From Bacteroidales bacterium (GTDB lineage Bacteria; Bacteroidota; Bacteroidia; Bacteroidales; UBA932), in NCBI GenBank assembly GCA_017455065.1, contig JAFTBU010000049.1, positions 1 to 64,000 of the forward strand: a stretch of 64,000 bases of DNA, read 5' to 3'. Under the pieces are notes generated by a model. That model was not told where the DNA came from. It made no database searches and saw only the letters and a list, made by a program, of their open reading frames with translations. Below are positions 16,869 to 25,669 of this stretch, in pieces; positions within the stretch are counted from its first letter, which is position 1, and every line of letters starts with the position of its first letter. A program made the translations under genes and the position numbers.

Positions 16869-18236
16869 ATGAAAAAAGTATTGACTACTTTGATTGTCAT
16901 GCTGGTTGCCACAGCCGCCTTCGCCCAGAAGGCTCCGGTCAAATACAACCAGTATGGTGTTGCAGTCCAATCCGACAGGCTTGACGTGGAGGCCCAGGAC
17001 GGCATCCTCGTCCTGGCTTCGCCTAATTCCGGTTACAAACTCTGGTTCGACATCCGCGCACAAGCCGACGGAGCCGTATTCTTCGGACAGAACGCCGACT
17101 ATGACGCCATCGGTAACGGCACCAGCATCCGCCGCGCCCGTTTCGCCGTCAAAGGCCAGATCGACGAGAGCTGGTACGGTGAATTCGACATGGACCTGGC
17201 AAATGGTCTGGTAGAGCTCAAGGACGCCCTCATCCGCTACACCGGAGTCCCCAACCTCGAACTCCAGGTCGGTAACTTCAAGGAGAACTTCTCCCTCCAG
17301 CGCAACACTACCTCGAGATATCTCCAGTTCATGGAGCGTCCTATGGTTTGCTCAGCCCTTGCTCCTTCCCGTCATCTCGGAATCAACGCCAAATATGCCA
17401 AGGACTGGATCTGGCTGTCCCTCGGAGCCTTCACCACCGAGATCGCCGGCAATGAAGAGTGGACCAACATCGCCGACAACAACAAGGACTACGGCCGCAA
17501 CTCCGGCTACTCCATCACCGCCAAGGCGATCGTCCGTCCCCTCTACAAAGCTGAAAACGCCAGCCTGCATTTAGGCGCAGCCGTTTCATACCGCACACCT
17601 CTCGCCAGCGCAGCTACCGGCGAATGGGGATTCTACCGTGCCAGCGCACGCAACTCCACCAGCATCAACCGCAAGAAATACCTTGACACCAACCTCCTTC
17701 CCGGCTACGACCACAACCTCCTGTGGACCGCCGAGATCGCCGGTCACTGGGGCGGACTCCGCTATGAGGCCGCTTACATCGCCGACAATGTGTTCTTCAA
17801 GGCCGATGCAGCCGACAACACACCCAAGCGCTTCGACGGATGGTATGTCCAGGCCGGCTACCTGCTCTTCGGCGGTCACCAGAGGTACGATGCCAACGGT
17901 GGCAAGTACACCAAGATCAAACCCGGCCAGAAGTGGGGTGACATCGAGCTCTGCGCCCGTTACGAGACCGTCAATCTCAACAACCGCGGAGTTTACGGAG
18001 GTTCTTCCGAAGCTTACGCACTCGGTCTGAACTGGTGGGTCAACAACAATGTCAAGATCCAGCTCAACTATCAGTTCAACAACAACGACCGCTACGCCAA
18101 CGGCAAGGGCAAACTCCTTGTCGGACACGATGCCTCAGGCAAACCTACCAAGGACTACACCAAGGTCGTAGAGGAATCCGGCAAAGCAGGTGTAGACTAC
18201 AGCATGGTCGCTCTCCGTTTCGAAATCGACTTCTAG
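16869..18236 (+). CDS. Porin O/P family outer membrane porin
   Basis: 455 residues with a signal peptide (cut after AFAQ). The body shows the Porin O/P layout: a strand ending WFDIRAQADGAVFFG, the RRARFAVKGQI segment, and the conserved loop VGNFKENFSLQRNTTSRYLQ followed by a block with ALAPSRHLG. It ends with Phe (ALRFEIDF) for barrel assembly. The P. aeruginosa relatives OprP and OprO are phosphate and pyrophosphate selective; many Bacteroidota homologues are uncharacterised. The position after DUF47 and the PiT-like regulator supports an anion or phosphate role. Confidence 0.88.
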   Translation: MKKVLTTLIVMLVATAAFAQKAPVKYNQYGVAVQSDRLDVEAQDGILVLASPNSGYKLWFDIRAQADGAVFFGQNADYDAIGNGTSIRRARFAVKGQIDESWYGEFDMDLANGLVELKDALIRYTGVPNLELQVGNFKENFSLQRNTTSRYLQFMERPMVCSALAPSRHLGINAKYAKDWIWLSLGAFTTEIAGNEEWTNIADNNKDYGRNSGYSITAKAIVRPLYKAENASLHLGAAVSYRTPLASAATGEWGFYRASARNSTSINRKKYLDTNLLPGYDHNLLWTAEIAGHWGGLRYEAAYIADNVFFKADAADNTPKRFDGWYVQAGYLLFGGHQRYDANGGKYTKIKPGQKWGDIELCARYETVNLNNRGVYGGSSEAYALGLNWWVNNNVKIQLNYQFNNNDRYANGKGKLLVGHDASGKPTKDYTKVVEESGKAGVDYSMVALRFEIDF

Positions 18237-18262
18237 ATTCATCCTCCTAACACAGAATCATT

Positions 18263-19087
18263 ATGAAAAAGATATTCTTCATAGCAGCAGCCGCACTCCT
18301 CGCTCTTACAGGATGCGTAAAGGACGAAATCTTCAAAGGCCCTTCAGCCATTGAAAAGGTAGCATTCTCGCCCAAGGCTCCCACCTCCAAGGATGCAGTC
18401 ACCGTAACGGCGACCATCACCGGACTCCAGGCCGTCACCAAAGCCACCCTCAACTACAACGGTACCACCGTGGACATGACAGGTTCCGGCACAAGCTTCA
18501 GCGCGACCATCCCCGCCCTCGCTGACGGCACCGATGTCAGTTTCACCGTGACCGCTGTCAATGATGCCGGCTTCACCACCACTTCCGACAAGTACACCTA
18601 CAAGGTAGGCGACCCCGCCCCCGATTGGTCCAAGCTCAAATTGAACGAGGTCTACGGCGCCGGCGCTGACAACGAGAAATTCTTCGAGCTCTACAACGGC
18701 AGCGACTTCCCCATCAAACTTACCGGTGTGAACATCAGCAAGGATGAGGAGAACTGCTGGACCGGCATCGACGGAGAAGTGGTCCCCGCCCACGGATTCT
18801 TCGCAATCATCGGTGCAAAGGGCACCACTCCCAGAGGCTTCAGCAGCGGTTTCTCCGCCAAGAAGAGCGTCATCGTAGAAATCTTCGCCCCGGACGGCAC
18901 CAAGCTCGACACCTTCCAGCGCGGTGACAAGGACGACCAGGGCAAATGGGGTACTTCCATCACCAACTACAGCGGTTCCTGGAGCCGTGTACCCGACGGC
19001 ACCGGCAAATGGATGCGCACCGACACCTTCACTCCCGGCGTTGCCAACAGCACCTCCGCCACTGAAGATGACTATGTCAAAAATTAA
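18263..19087 (+). CDS. Lamin-tail-domain lipoprotein
   Basis: 274 residues. Lipobox LTGC (Cys 18). Residues of about 30-115 look like an Ig-like domain and residues of about 125-270 like a lamin tail domain: LKLNEVYGAGADNEKFFEL followed by the LTGVNISKD strand and a late PDGTGKW segment. Such domains in bacteria are found on secreted nucleases and phosphatases and probably hold proteins at the cell surface or on a ligand. No catalytic domain is present. Together with the porin upstream it may form an outer membrane uptake unit. Confidence 0.78.
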   Translation: MKKIFFIAAAALLALTGCVKDEIFKGPSAIEKVAFSPKAPTSKDAVTVTATITGLQAVTKATLNYNGTTVDMTGSGTSFSATIPALADGTDVSFTVTAVNDAGFTTTSDKYTYKVGDPAPDWSKLKLNEVYGAGADNEKFFELYNGSDFPIKLTGVNISKDEENCWTGIDGEVVPAHGFFAIIGAKGTTPRGFSSGFSAKKSVIVEIFAPDGTKLDTFQRGDKDDQGKWGTSITNYSGSWSRVPDGTGKWMRTDTFTPGVANSTSATEDDYVKN

Positions 19088-19106
19088 CATTTGATCCTAT
19101 TGCATT

Positions 19107-19745
19107 ATGGCAGAACTTAAAATCGGCGAGCAGAGCAAGCCGCGCTTCGAATTCCGCAGCTTCGGCCAGTGCTTCTGCGAGCAGCACAAGAGGATGGCCC
19201 GTCTCTCAGTCCCCGTACCCGAGAAAGTATGGGAGCGTAGCAGCGACGAGATCTACATCATTTCCGCAAAGAACGACATCAACAACACCAAGATCCGCGA
19301 CGGCAAGATGGACATAAAGACTTATGTCCAGACTGTCGACGGTCTCGAGCAGTGGAACCCTCTCATGAAGGGCGAATTCCCCATCTCCCGCGAGGTCCTC
19401 GAAAAAGAGGTCTTCCCCGCTTTCATGGTGGAGATGCCCAAACTTGACAAGGACACTTATACCTTCGATGAATTCATCGCCATGGTCAAGGCCAATCCCG
19501 ACCTGGCGGCGGTGCGCGTGCACAAGCAGCGCTTCGGATACATGGTCAACAACACCATCTGCGAGGTCGGAAACGTCCTCATCAACGGAGCCAAGGTGGT
19601 GACCATCAATTCCGAGTCCACAGAGATCGAAGACATCAAGAAGACCATCGCAGACTGCGGCCTCGAAGGAGTGGAGAACATCAACTACCTCCAGGCCATA
19701 AAGCGTGTGATCGGCATGAGCGACAAACCCTTAGCAAACGAATAA
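19107..19745 (+). CDS. Probable divergent CYTH-like protein
   Basis: 212 residues, cytoplasmic. I do not recognise it firmly. The arrangement of charged strands (FEFRSFGQ near residue 15, KMDIKTYVQT near 70, VRVHKQRFGYMV near 135, then INSESTEIEDI) parallels the triphosphate-tunnel (CYTH) fold, and it sits 3 bases upstream of an unmistakable CYTH gene. The metal-binding ExExK of the N-terminus is not conserved (FEFR), so a catalytic role is uncertain. It may be a binding or regulatory partner of the next gene product. Confidence 0.5.
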   Translation: MAELKIGEQSKPRFEFRSFGQCFCEQHKRMARLSVPVPEKVWERSSDEIYIISAKNDINNTKIRDGKMDIKTYVQTVDGLEQWNPLMKGEFPISREVLEKEVFPAFMVEMPKLDKDTYTFDEFIAMVKANPDLAAVRVHKQRFGYMVNNTICEVGNVLINGAKVVTINSESTEIEDIKKTIADCGLEGVENINYLQAIKRVIGMSDKPLANE

Positions 19746-19748
19746 GCC

Positions 19749-20225
19749 ATGGCACAGGAAATTGAAAAGAAATTCTTGGTGAAAGGCGATTTCAAAGCCG
19801 ATGCCTTCAAAGCTACACGCATCACCCAGGGTTACCTCTGCAGCGTTCCCGAAAGGACCGTACGCATCAGGGTGAAGGGTGACAAGGGATTCATCACCGT
19901 AAAGGGTATAGGCAACGCTTCCGGAGCAGCCCGTTTCGAGTGGGAGAAAGAGATCCCCGTCGATGAGGTCAAGGCCCTTCTCGACCTTGCCGAGCCCGGC
20001 GTGATAGACAAGACCCGCTACCTGGTGAAGAACACCGACGGCAAGCACACCTGGGAAGTGGACGAGTTCTACGGAGACAATGACGGCCTCACCGTAGCCG
20101 AAGTGGAGCTCCAGGACGAGAATGAAGCATTCGACAAGCCCGCATGGCTCGGAGAAGAGGTCACCGGAGACCCCAAGTACTTCAACTCGATGCTGATGAA
20201 AAATCCCTACAAAAACTGGAAGTAA
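19749..20225 (+). CDS. CYTH-domain triphosphate tunnel metalloenzyme (probable inorganic triphosphatase)
   Basis: 158 residues, the usual length of short bacterial CYTH proteins. The signature EIEKKF (ExExK) is at residues 4-9, followed by VRIRVKGDKGFITVKG and the basic/acidic strands ARFEWEKEIP, EVDEFYGDNDG and AEVELQDENE that line the tunnel. Bacterial homologues of this size, such as NeuTTM of Nitrosomonas, are Mg-dependent tripolyphosphatases. In a cluster with phosphate-transport-type genes a role in short-chain polyphosphate turnover is likely. Confidence 0.88.
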   Translation: MAQEIEKKFLVKGDFKADAFKATRITQGYLCSVPERTVRIRVKGDKGFITVKGIGNASGAARFEWEKEIPVDEVKALLDLAEPGVIDKTRYLVKNTDGKHTWEVDEFYGDNDGLTVAEVELQDENEAFDKPAWLGEEVTGDPKYFNSMLMKNPYKNWK

Positions 20226-20246
20226 TCAACTAAACGACTGAAGGAT

Positions 20247-21854
20247 ATGTCAGACGAAGTCAAGCAGGAACAGGCGGTCTTCGACCCGCTGGACATGAAC
20301 AACTACAGGATCGAGAAGCTCCCGAAGATGGCCAAATCCAACTTCGAGAAGTGGATGGCACGCCTGGGCGGCCCCCTGGCCATCCTTGCCTTCGTCCTGA
20401 TATATTTCTTCGGTCATTTCGGATTCATCGACCACTTGGATCCGGACTCGCTGAGCGCCAAGGCCCTGGCCCGCTGCAATGAGCTGGGGCTTGACGCTTT
20501 CCTTAAAGCCAATTACGCGATGCTCGCCATCTTTGTGGCGAGTCTCATACTGTGGATGACGGAAGCCATACCCAACTACCTGACTTCCCTCATCCTTATT
20601 TTCGGAATTGTCGTCTTCGGCGTCACCCCGCAGAAGGAAGCCCTAGCCCAGCTCGGCCACCCCGTGATGTGGCTCAACATCCTTTCCTTCGTGCTGGCCA
20701 GCATGCTGGTCAAGACCAAGTTTGCCAAACGCCTCGCCCTGGCCTTCGTGATCAAGTTCGGACGCAGCGCCAAGGGAGCCCTCTGGAGCTTCCTCATCAT
20801 AAACCTGGTCCTCTCAGCCTTCATCTCCGCCACGACCGTCAAGGCGACCATCATGCTCCCTATCTTCATGACGGTCTGCGCCATCTACGGTGCCTCCGAC
20901 GGCCACCGCAACAACTTCGGACGCAACCTCGTCATCCAGAACCTGTTCCAGGTCAACATCGGCGCCAACGCCTTCTACACGGGCAGCGGAGCGCACCTGC
21001 TGGCCATTTCCCTGATCGCCGGATTCGCAGGCTCCTGTGACTTCGGCTATGCCGACTGGCTCGTCACCTGCGGTCCCATGAGCGTGATCATACTCATAGT
21101 GGGCCTCCTGGCCGGCATGTATATCTTCTTCCCCATGAAGAAGGACGAACAGAAGCCCCAGATCGAAGGCGGCATCGAAAGGCTCCGCCAGGAGCTCGAC
21201 GCCATGGGCAAGATGACCGCCGAGGAATACAAGGCTGTGGGCATCTTCATCATCGTCCTCTTCCTGTGGGTCACCAAAGGCACCTTCCACAACATCGACG
21301 AGACCATAGTGGCCCTGCTCGGCGCCGTCCTCGCCCTCATTCCGGGCATAGGCGTGGTCAAGTGGAACGACGTGGACATCCCCTGGCACCTGATGCTCTT
21401 CTCGGCCGGCGCCTATACCCTCGGAAGCGGACTCAACGCCACCGACCTGCCCAACACCATGGTCAATGCGGCGTTCAACTCCCTCGGAATCAACGACAAC
21501 ACCCCCTTCTGGATACTCTATGTCATACTGACCTTCCTGATGATGTATTCCGGCCTGGTATTCCAGTCCAAGACCATCAGGACCATGGTCTTCGTACCCA
21601 TAGCCCTGGGCGTGGAGCAGAGATTCGGTTTCCCCCTGCTCAGCATCTCCCTGCCGGTATCCATGCTCATAGAGCACTGCTACGTGCTCCCGTTCAACAG
21701 CAAGCCGGCGGCCTTGCTCTACAACACCAACCAATACAGCCAGACCGACGCTTTCAAGTTCGGCATAACCATGATGACATTCTCCTGGCTGCTGATACTC
21801 ATCTGGGGGCAGACCGTCCTCAAATGGTTCGGCTACACACCGGGATTGTTCTGA
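20247..21854 (+). CDS. SLC13/DASS family anion:sodium symporter
   Basis: 535 residues with about 11-13 membrane segments after a 30-residue polar N-terminus. Features of the divalent anion/Na symporter family are visible: ILWMTEAIPNYLTSL near the first repeat and the matching LFSAGAYTLGSGLNATDL segment later, with the SxxVKATIMLPIF-type helix hairpin. Characterised members carry dicarboxylates, citrate, sulfate or phosphate. The genomic setting (DUF47, porin, CYTH) makes phosphate or another inorganic anion the more interesting option. Substrate not proven. Confidence 0.85.
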   Translation: MSDEVKQEQAVFDPLDMNNYRIEKLPKMAKSNFEKWMARLGGPLAILAFVLIYFFGHFGFIDHLDPDSLSAKALARCNELGLDAFLKANYAMLAIFVASLILWMTEAIPNYLTSLILIFGIVVFGVTPQKEALAQLGHPVMWLNILSFVLASMLVKTKFAKRLALAFVIKFGRSAKGALWSFLIINLVLSAFISATTVKATIMLPIFMTVCAIYGASDGHRNNFGRNLVIQNLFQVNIGANAFYTGSGAHLLAISLIAGFAGSCDFGYADWLVTCGPMSVIILIVGLLAGMYIFFPMKKDEQKPQIEGGIERLRQELDAMGKMTAEEYKAVGIFIIVLFLWVTKGTFHNIDETIVALLGAVLALIPGIGVVKWNDVDIPWHLMLFSAGAYTLGSGLNATDLPNTMVNAAFNSLGINDNTPFWILYVILTFLMMYSGLVFQSKTIRTMVFVPIALGVEQRFGFPLLSISLPVSMLIEHCYVLPFNSKPAALLYNTNQYSQTDAFKFGITMMTFSWLLILIWGQTVLKWFGYTPGLF

Positions 21855-21869
21855 TAAATCATTGATAAT

Positions 21870-22484
21870 ATGTCTTGGGAATTCATACTTCGGCTCGTGA
21901 TAGCCGGTCTGCTCGGTGCGGGCATAGGACTGGAACGTGAGATACGCGCCAAAGAGGCCGGTATCAGGACCCACTTCATCGTGGCCCTGGGCAGCGCCTT
22001 GTTCATGCTCATCTCGCAATTTGCCTTCGACGGCCGCTTCGATGCCGCGAGGGTCGCCGCACAGGTGGTCTCGGGCATCGGTTTCATCGGCGCCGGCGTC
22101 ATCATTTTCCAGAAGAATGTAGTCCGCGGCATCACCACTGCTGCGGGCCTCTGGGTCGCGGCCGGCATAGGCCTGGCCTGCGGGGCAGGGATGTTCGACA
22201 TTGCCATCGCCGCAGCCCTCCTCACCATCATGTGCCTGGAGACCATGCATTTCATCACCAAGCGCTACGGTGAAAGGACAGTGCTGATGGTCATCCACGA
22301 CATCAAGGCCGATGAATTCAAACCCATCATAGCCAAGATCGAGAAATGCCGCGTGGAAGTCCTCAACTACGGAATCAGCGAGAGCGTCGCGCAGATCGAG
22401 ATGCGCATACGCCATCGCTACTATTCCGAGACTTTCCAGGAACTCATCGCCATCACCAAAGGCTACGACGTGGATATCGAATGA
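21870..22484 (+). CDS. MgtC/SapB family membrane protein
   Basis: 204 residues. The N-terminal MgtC domain has the family motif GLLGAGIGLEREIRAKEAGIRTH and AAQVVSGIGFIGAGVI, with four to five membrane segments up to about residue 125. The C-terminal 75 residues form a small ACT-like soluble domain. In pathogens MgtC inhibits F1Fo ATPase and influences phosphate uptake and Mg homeostasis; the role in gut commensals is unknown. Placement in a phosphate-themed run fits the reported MgtC-phosphate link. Confidence 0.85.
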   Translation: MSWEFILRLVIAGLLGAGIGLEREIRAKEAGIRTHFIVALGSALFMLISQFAFDGRFDAARVAAQVVSGIGFIGAGVIIFQKNVVRGITTAAGLWVAAGIGLACGAGMFDIAIAAALLTIMCLETMHFITKRYGERTVLMVIHDIKADEFKPIIAKIEKCRVEVLNYGISESVAQIEMRIRHRYYSETFQELIAITKGYDVDIE

Positions 22485-22957
22485 CAGGCCATATCCAGAA
22501 AACCAATGCCGCCCGGCTCCTCGAGGCGGCGGGTATCCCTTTCGAGCTCATCCCCTACGAGGTGGATGAGGACAATCTGGCGGCGGAGCATGTGGCGGAG
22601 CAGCTGGGCGAGCCCATAGAGCAGGTCTTCAAGACCCTGGTGCTGAGGGGTGACCGCAACGGGCTGTTCGTCTGCGTGATGCCGGGAGACATGGAAGTGG
22701 ACCTCAAGGTGGCCGCCCGGATCTCCGGCAACAAATCGGCTGCGATGATACATATGAAAGAGCTGCTTCCCGAGACGGGATACATACGAGGCGGCTGCTC
22801 CCCCATCGGCATGAAAAAGCCGCTGCCGACCTTCTTTTACGAATCAGCTCTCCTCTACGACTATATCTATGTCAGCGCCGGGATACGCGGGCTGCAGATA
22901 AAAATCAGCCCCGGGAAGCTGATTGACTTCGTCGGGGCCGGGATATATCCGCTCTAG
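22481..22957 (+). CDS. ybaK: Cys-tRNA(Pro)/Ala-tRNA deacylase-type protein (YbaK/EbsC family)
   Basis: 158 residues of the YbaK/ProX editing fold. Visible are TNAARLLEAAGIPFEL, the VFKTLVLRGD strand, the K-containing NKSAAMI segment, the GGCSPIGMKKPLPTF loop and the terminal block SAGIRGLQIKISP. Such proteins hydrolyse mischarged Cys-tRNA(Pro). Start fixed at ATG 22481, which overlaps the TGA of mgtC (ATGA). It is the last gene of the plus-strand cluster; its function seems unrelated to phosphate. Confidence 0.88.
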   Translation: MTGHIQKTNAARLLEAAGIPFELIPYEVDEDNLAAEHVAEQLGEPIEQVFKTLVLRGDRNGLFVCVMPGDMEVDLKVAARISGNKSAAMIHMKELLPETGYIRGGCSPIGMKKPLPTFFYESALLYDYIYVSAGIRGLQIKISPGKLIDFVGAGIYPL

Positions 22958-22958
22958 A

Positions 22959-23327
22959 CTACTTCAGGAAAGCGAAGAATACGGCCGCGATGATCAGGCC
23001 GAAACTTACGAAATGGTTCCACTGCAGATGCTGTCCGCGGAAGACCAGGATCACGAAAAGTGTGAACACCGTAAGCGACACGGCCTCCTGGATGACCTTC
23101 AGCTGCACCAGGTTGTAGGGTCCTCCGTTCTCGATGAATCCCATCCTGTTGGCAGGGATCATGAAACTGTACTCAAAGAGGGCGACCCCCCAGGACATGA
23201 GTATGATAAGGATCAGGGGCCAGTCGGTGGTGATTTTCATCTCCTGGAGCTTGAACTGGCCGTACCAGGCGAATGTCATGAAGATGTTCGATACGACGAG
23301 CATCAAAACTGTAAGCAAACCTTTCAT
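22959..23327 (-). CDS. DMT family protein (DUF486)
   Basis: 122 residues, four membrane segments, matching the small DUF486 group related to drug/metabolite transporters: an N-terminal segment VVSNIFMTFAWYGQFK, then WGVALFEYSFMIPANR, and a C-terminal WNHFVSFGLIIAAVFFAF. Function unknown. The frame starts 7 codons upstream, but the promoter position and family length favour ATG 23327. It converges on ybaK with a 1-base gap. Confidence 0.82.
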   Translation of the reverse strand: MKGLLTVLMLVVSNIFMTFAWYGQFKLQEMKITTDWPLILIILMSWGVALFEYSFMIPANRMGFIENGGPYNLVQLKVIQEAVSLTVFTLFVILVFRGQHLQWNHFVSFGLIIAAVFFAFLK

Positions 23328-23345
23328 TTCATCAAAACAGGGTTG

Positions 23346-23353
23346 CAAATATA
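23346..23353 (-). promoter_or_regulatory. Promoter -7 element TATATTTG for the DUF486 gene
   Basis: Exact TAnnTTTG match on the minus strand, 18 bases before the ATG at 23327. Confidence 0.6.
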
Positions 23354-23417
23354 GTTATTATTCCTCGTCATACGTAAAACAGTCAGTTTCTTCGAGTCCG
23401 TATTTACCGAAAATAAC

Positions 23418-23425
23418 TATTTTTG
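23418..23425 (+). promoter_or_regulatory. Promoter -7 element TATTTTTG for the acid phosphatase operon
   Basis: Exact TAnnTTTG match, ending 7 bases before the ATG at 23433; a very short leader. Confidence 0.65.
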
Positions 23426-23432
23426 TGTTATT

Positions 23433-24173
23433 ATGAGACACGCAGCCATTTCATTGATACTAGCAGCCGTCCTGACTCTTTCCGGCACCTGCCTTGCGCA
23501 GACCGGCGGAGGGATCCATGTCTGGGAAGACGCGGTGATGCCTGACCCCACAGTTTACCTCCCTGTCCCCCACTCCATGGATTCTGAGCTCATCAAGAGC
23601 GACCTCGTCTGGCACGAATGGGGCAAATCCATGCGCGACACCGAGCGCGGAGCCCGTGCAAAAGCCGACGCCAACAGCAGCATGGACTACCTCTGCTCCA
23701 TCTTTTCTGAGCCCATGGGCATCACCCTTTCCAAGGAGAACACCCCGGTCATCTACAAATTCCTCGAGGACTGCGCCAGCACCACTTACCTGAAATGCCC
23801 TGTCAACGCCAAGAAGCATTTCAAGCGCACAAGGCCCTACATCCAGTTCGATGAGGGCACCCTCGTGCCCGAAAAAGAGACCAGGGTCACCGGCAAGATA
23901 TCTTATTCCTATCCTTCGGGCCACACCATCGACGGATGGGGCGCCGCCCTGCTCCTCGCCGAGCTGTATCCCGAAGCCTCTTCCGAGATTTTCAAGGTAG
24001 GATACGAATACGGCATCAGCCGCATCATCGCGGGTTATCACTGGCACAGCGACGTGGTCGCCGGCCGCATGGTGGCTTCTGCCGAATTCGCCACCCTGCA
24101 GAGCAGCCGCGAATTCCAGAAAGCCCTTAAGAAAGCCCGCAAGGAACTCAAGCAGAAACTCGCACAGAAATAG
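23433..24173 (+). CDS. Class A acid phosphatase / PAP2 superfamily phosphatase
   Basis: 246 residues with a signal peptide (cut near CLAQ). The three PAP2 motifs are complete: KKHFKRTRPY, YSYPSGHT and GISRIIAGYHWHSD, with the nucleophilic His in the last motif. The overall length and spacing fit periplasmic class A non-specific acid phosphatases (PhoN/PhoC). It should release inorganic phosphate from organic monoesters in the periplasm. It is followed after 2 bases by an alanine symporter gene and has its own promoter. Confidence 0.9.
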   Translation: MRHAAISLILAAVLTLSGTCLAQTGGGIHVWEDAVMPDPTVYLPVPHSMDSELIKSDLVWHEWGKSMRDTERGARAKADANSSMDYLCSIFSEPMGITLSKENTPVIYKFLEDCASTTYLKCPVNAKKHFKRTRPYIQFDEGTLVPEKETRVTGKISYSYPSGHTIDGWGAALLLAELYPEASSEIFKVGYEYGISRIIAGYHWHSDVVAGRMVASAEFATLQSSREFQKALKKARKELKQKLAQK

Positions 24174-24175
24174 CC

Positions 24176-25645
24176 ATGTTAGAAAGGATAGTCTCGGCAG
24201 TCAACGGCATCGTCTGGAGTCCCCCTCTGGTCGTACTGCTCATCGTCGCCGGGCTGTTCTTCTCCTTCCGCACCCGTTTTGTCCAGGTGCGGAGGCTCGG
24301 GCTGATGGTCCGCTCACTTTTCAGCAAGGATAGCCGTGAAAAGAAAGACCGCAAGGGCATATCCTCCTTCGAGGCCTTCTGCGTCGCCCTCTCCGGAAGG
24401 GTCGGCACCGGCAACATCGTAGGCGTGGCCACCGCCATCGCCCTCGGAGGCCCCGGGGCAGTCTTCTGGATGTGGATAATCGCGTTTTTCGGGGCCTCCA
24501 CGGCCTTTGTGGAGTCCACCCTGGCACAGATGTACAAATTCAAGCACAGCAGCGGTTTCCGGGGCGGTCCGGCCAGTTACATCGAACACGGGATGAAGCA
24601 GAAATGGATGGGAATGCTCTTCGCCATTGTCACCATCCTGGGCTACGGACTGATGCTCACCACCGTCCAGGCCAACGGAGTCAGCTCCGCCATGGACAAT
24701 TCCTTCGGAATCTCGAAACTCGCCTCCGGGCTCATCGTCGCCTTCATCCTCGCCCTGGTCATCATCGGGGGCATCAAGAGCATAGCCCGCGTGGCGTCCC
24801 TGGTCACCCCTTTCATGGCCCTGGGCTACATCATCCTGTCTCTGGTCATCATAGGGATGAACATAGACAAAGTGCCCGAGGTCCTGGGCTCCATCTTCAC
24901 AGGCGCCTTCGGCATAAGGCCCGTGGCCGGCGGCATACTCGGCTCCACCATCATGATGGGAGTCAAGCGGGGGATATTCTCCAATGAGGCCGGGCAGGGC
25001 GGCGGCGCCATCGTCTCCGCTTCCGCCGAGGTCCCCCACCCCGTGAGGCAGGGCCTCGCCCAGTCATTCTCAGTCTATGTGGACACCATACTCGTCTGCA
25101 CCGCGACGGCGCTGATGATACTCTGCTCCGGCTGCTACAACATCCTCGATGCCGGCACTGGCGAGATCCTGTACGCCGGCGCTCCGGAGCTCGGGGACAA
25201 TTATGTCAGCTACACCCAGGCGGCGGTGGATTCGGCGGTGAAGGGTCTGGGCGGGCAGTTCGTAAGCGTCGCCCTGTTCTTCTTCGTGTTCACGACCATC
25301 ATGGCCTACTATTTCTACTCCGAATCCAGCATCATCTATCTTTTCAGCCGCAGCAGGGGCAACGGGGCCGTGTGGGAGAAAGTCTGCATCTGGCTGATGC
25401 GCATCGGCATCCTGGCTGCCACGGTGTTCGGGGCGGTCCGGGAGACCAATGTGATCTGGCAGCTGGGCGACATAGGCGTGGGACTGCTGGCATGGATAAA
25501 CGTGATAGCCCTGCTGATCCTGAGTCCCAAGGCCATACTGGCCTTGAAAGACTACGAGGGCAGGATGGCGGCGGGAGAGAATGATCCCCGGTACGAGCCA
25601 TCCGGACTGGGTATTGAGCCCGGTGTATGGGAAGAAAAAGATTAA
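24176..25645 (+). CDS. Alanine/glycine:sodium symporter (AGCS family)
   Basis: 489 residues with about 11 membrane segments. Strong family features: an N-terminal FFSFRTRFVQVRRLG segment, the SGRVGTGNIVGVATAIALGG loop that binds the amino acid and sodium, and the later KRGIFSNEAGQGG motif. AGCS proteins (DagA, AlsT) import alanine or glycine with Na. The start codon lies 2 bases after the phosphatase stop codon, so the genes are co-transcribed, though no functional link is obvious. Confidence 0.92.
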   Translation: MLERIVSAVNGIVWSPPLVVLLIVAGLFFSFRTRFVQVRRLGLMVRSLFSKDSREKKDRKGISSFEAFCVALSGRVGTGNIVGVATAIALGGPGAVFWMWIIAFFGASTAFVESTLAQMYKFKHSSGFRGGPASYIEHGMKQKWMGMLFAIVTILGYGLMLTTVQANGVSSAMDNSFGISKLASGLIVAFILALVIIGGIKSIARVASLVTPFMALGYIILSLVIIGMNIDKVPEVLGSIFTGAFGIRPVAGGILGSTIMMGVKRGIFSNEAGQGGGAIVSASAEVPHPVRQGLAQSFSVYVDTILVCTATALMILCSGCYNILDAGTGEILYAGAPELGDNYVSYTQAAVDSAVKGLGGQFVSVALFFFVFTTIMAYYFYSESSIIYLFSRSRGNGAVWEKVCIWLMRIGILAATVFGAVRETNVIWQLGDIGVGLLAWINVIALLILSPKAILALKDYEGRMAAGENDPRYEPSGLGIEPGVWEEKD

Positions 25646-25649
25646 TTGT

Positions 25650-25657
25650 TAAATTTG
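25650..25657 (+). promoter_or_regulatory. Promoter -7 element TAAATTTG
   Basis: Exact TAnnTTTG match 13 bases before ATG 25670. It drives the three-gene group 25670-27799. Confidence 0.6.
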
Positions 25658-25669
25658 CAGAATTAATAC

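Noticed and set aside
20814-22415. 533-codon minus-strand frame opposite the SLC13 and mgtC genes
   Set aside because: Low-complexity His/Glu/Asp-rich translation with no recognisable domain; the plus-strand genes explain the sequence.
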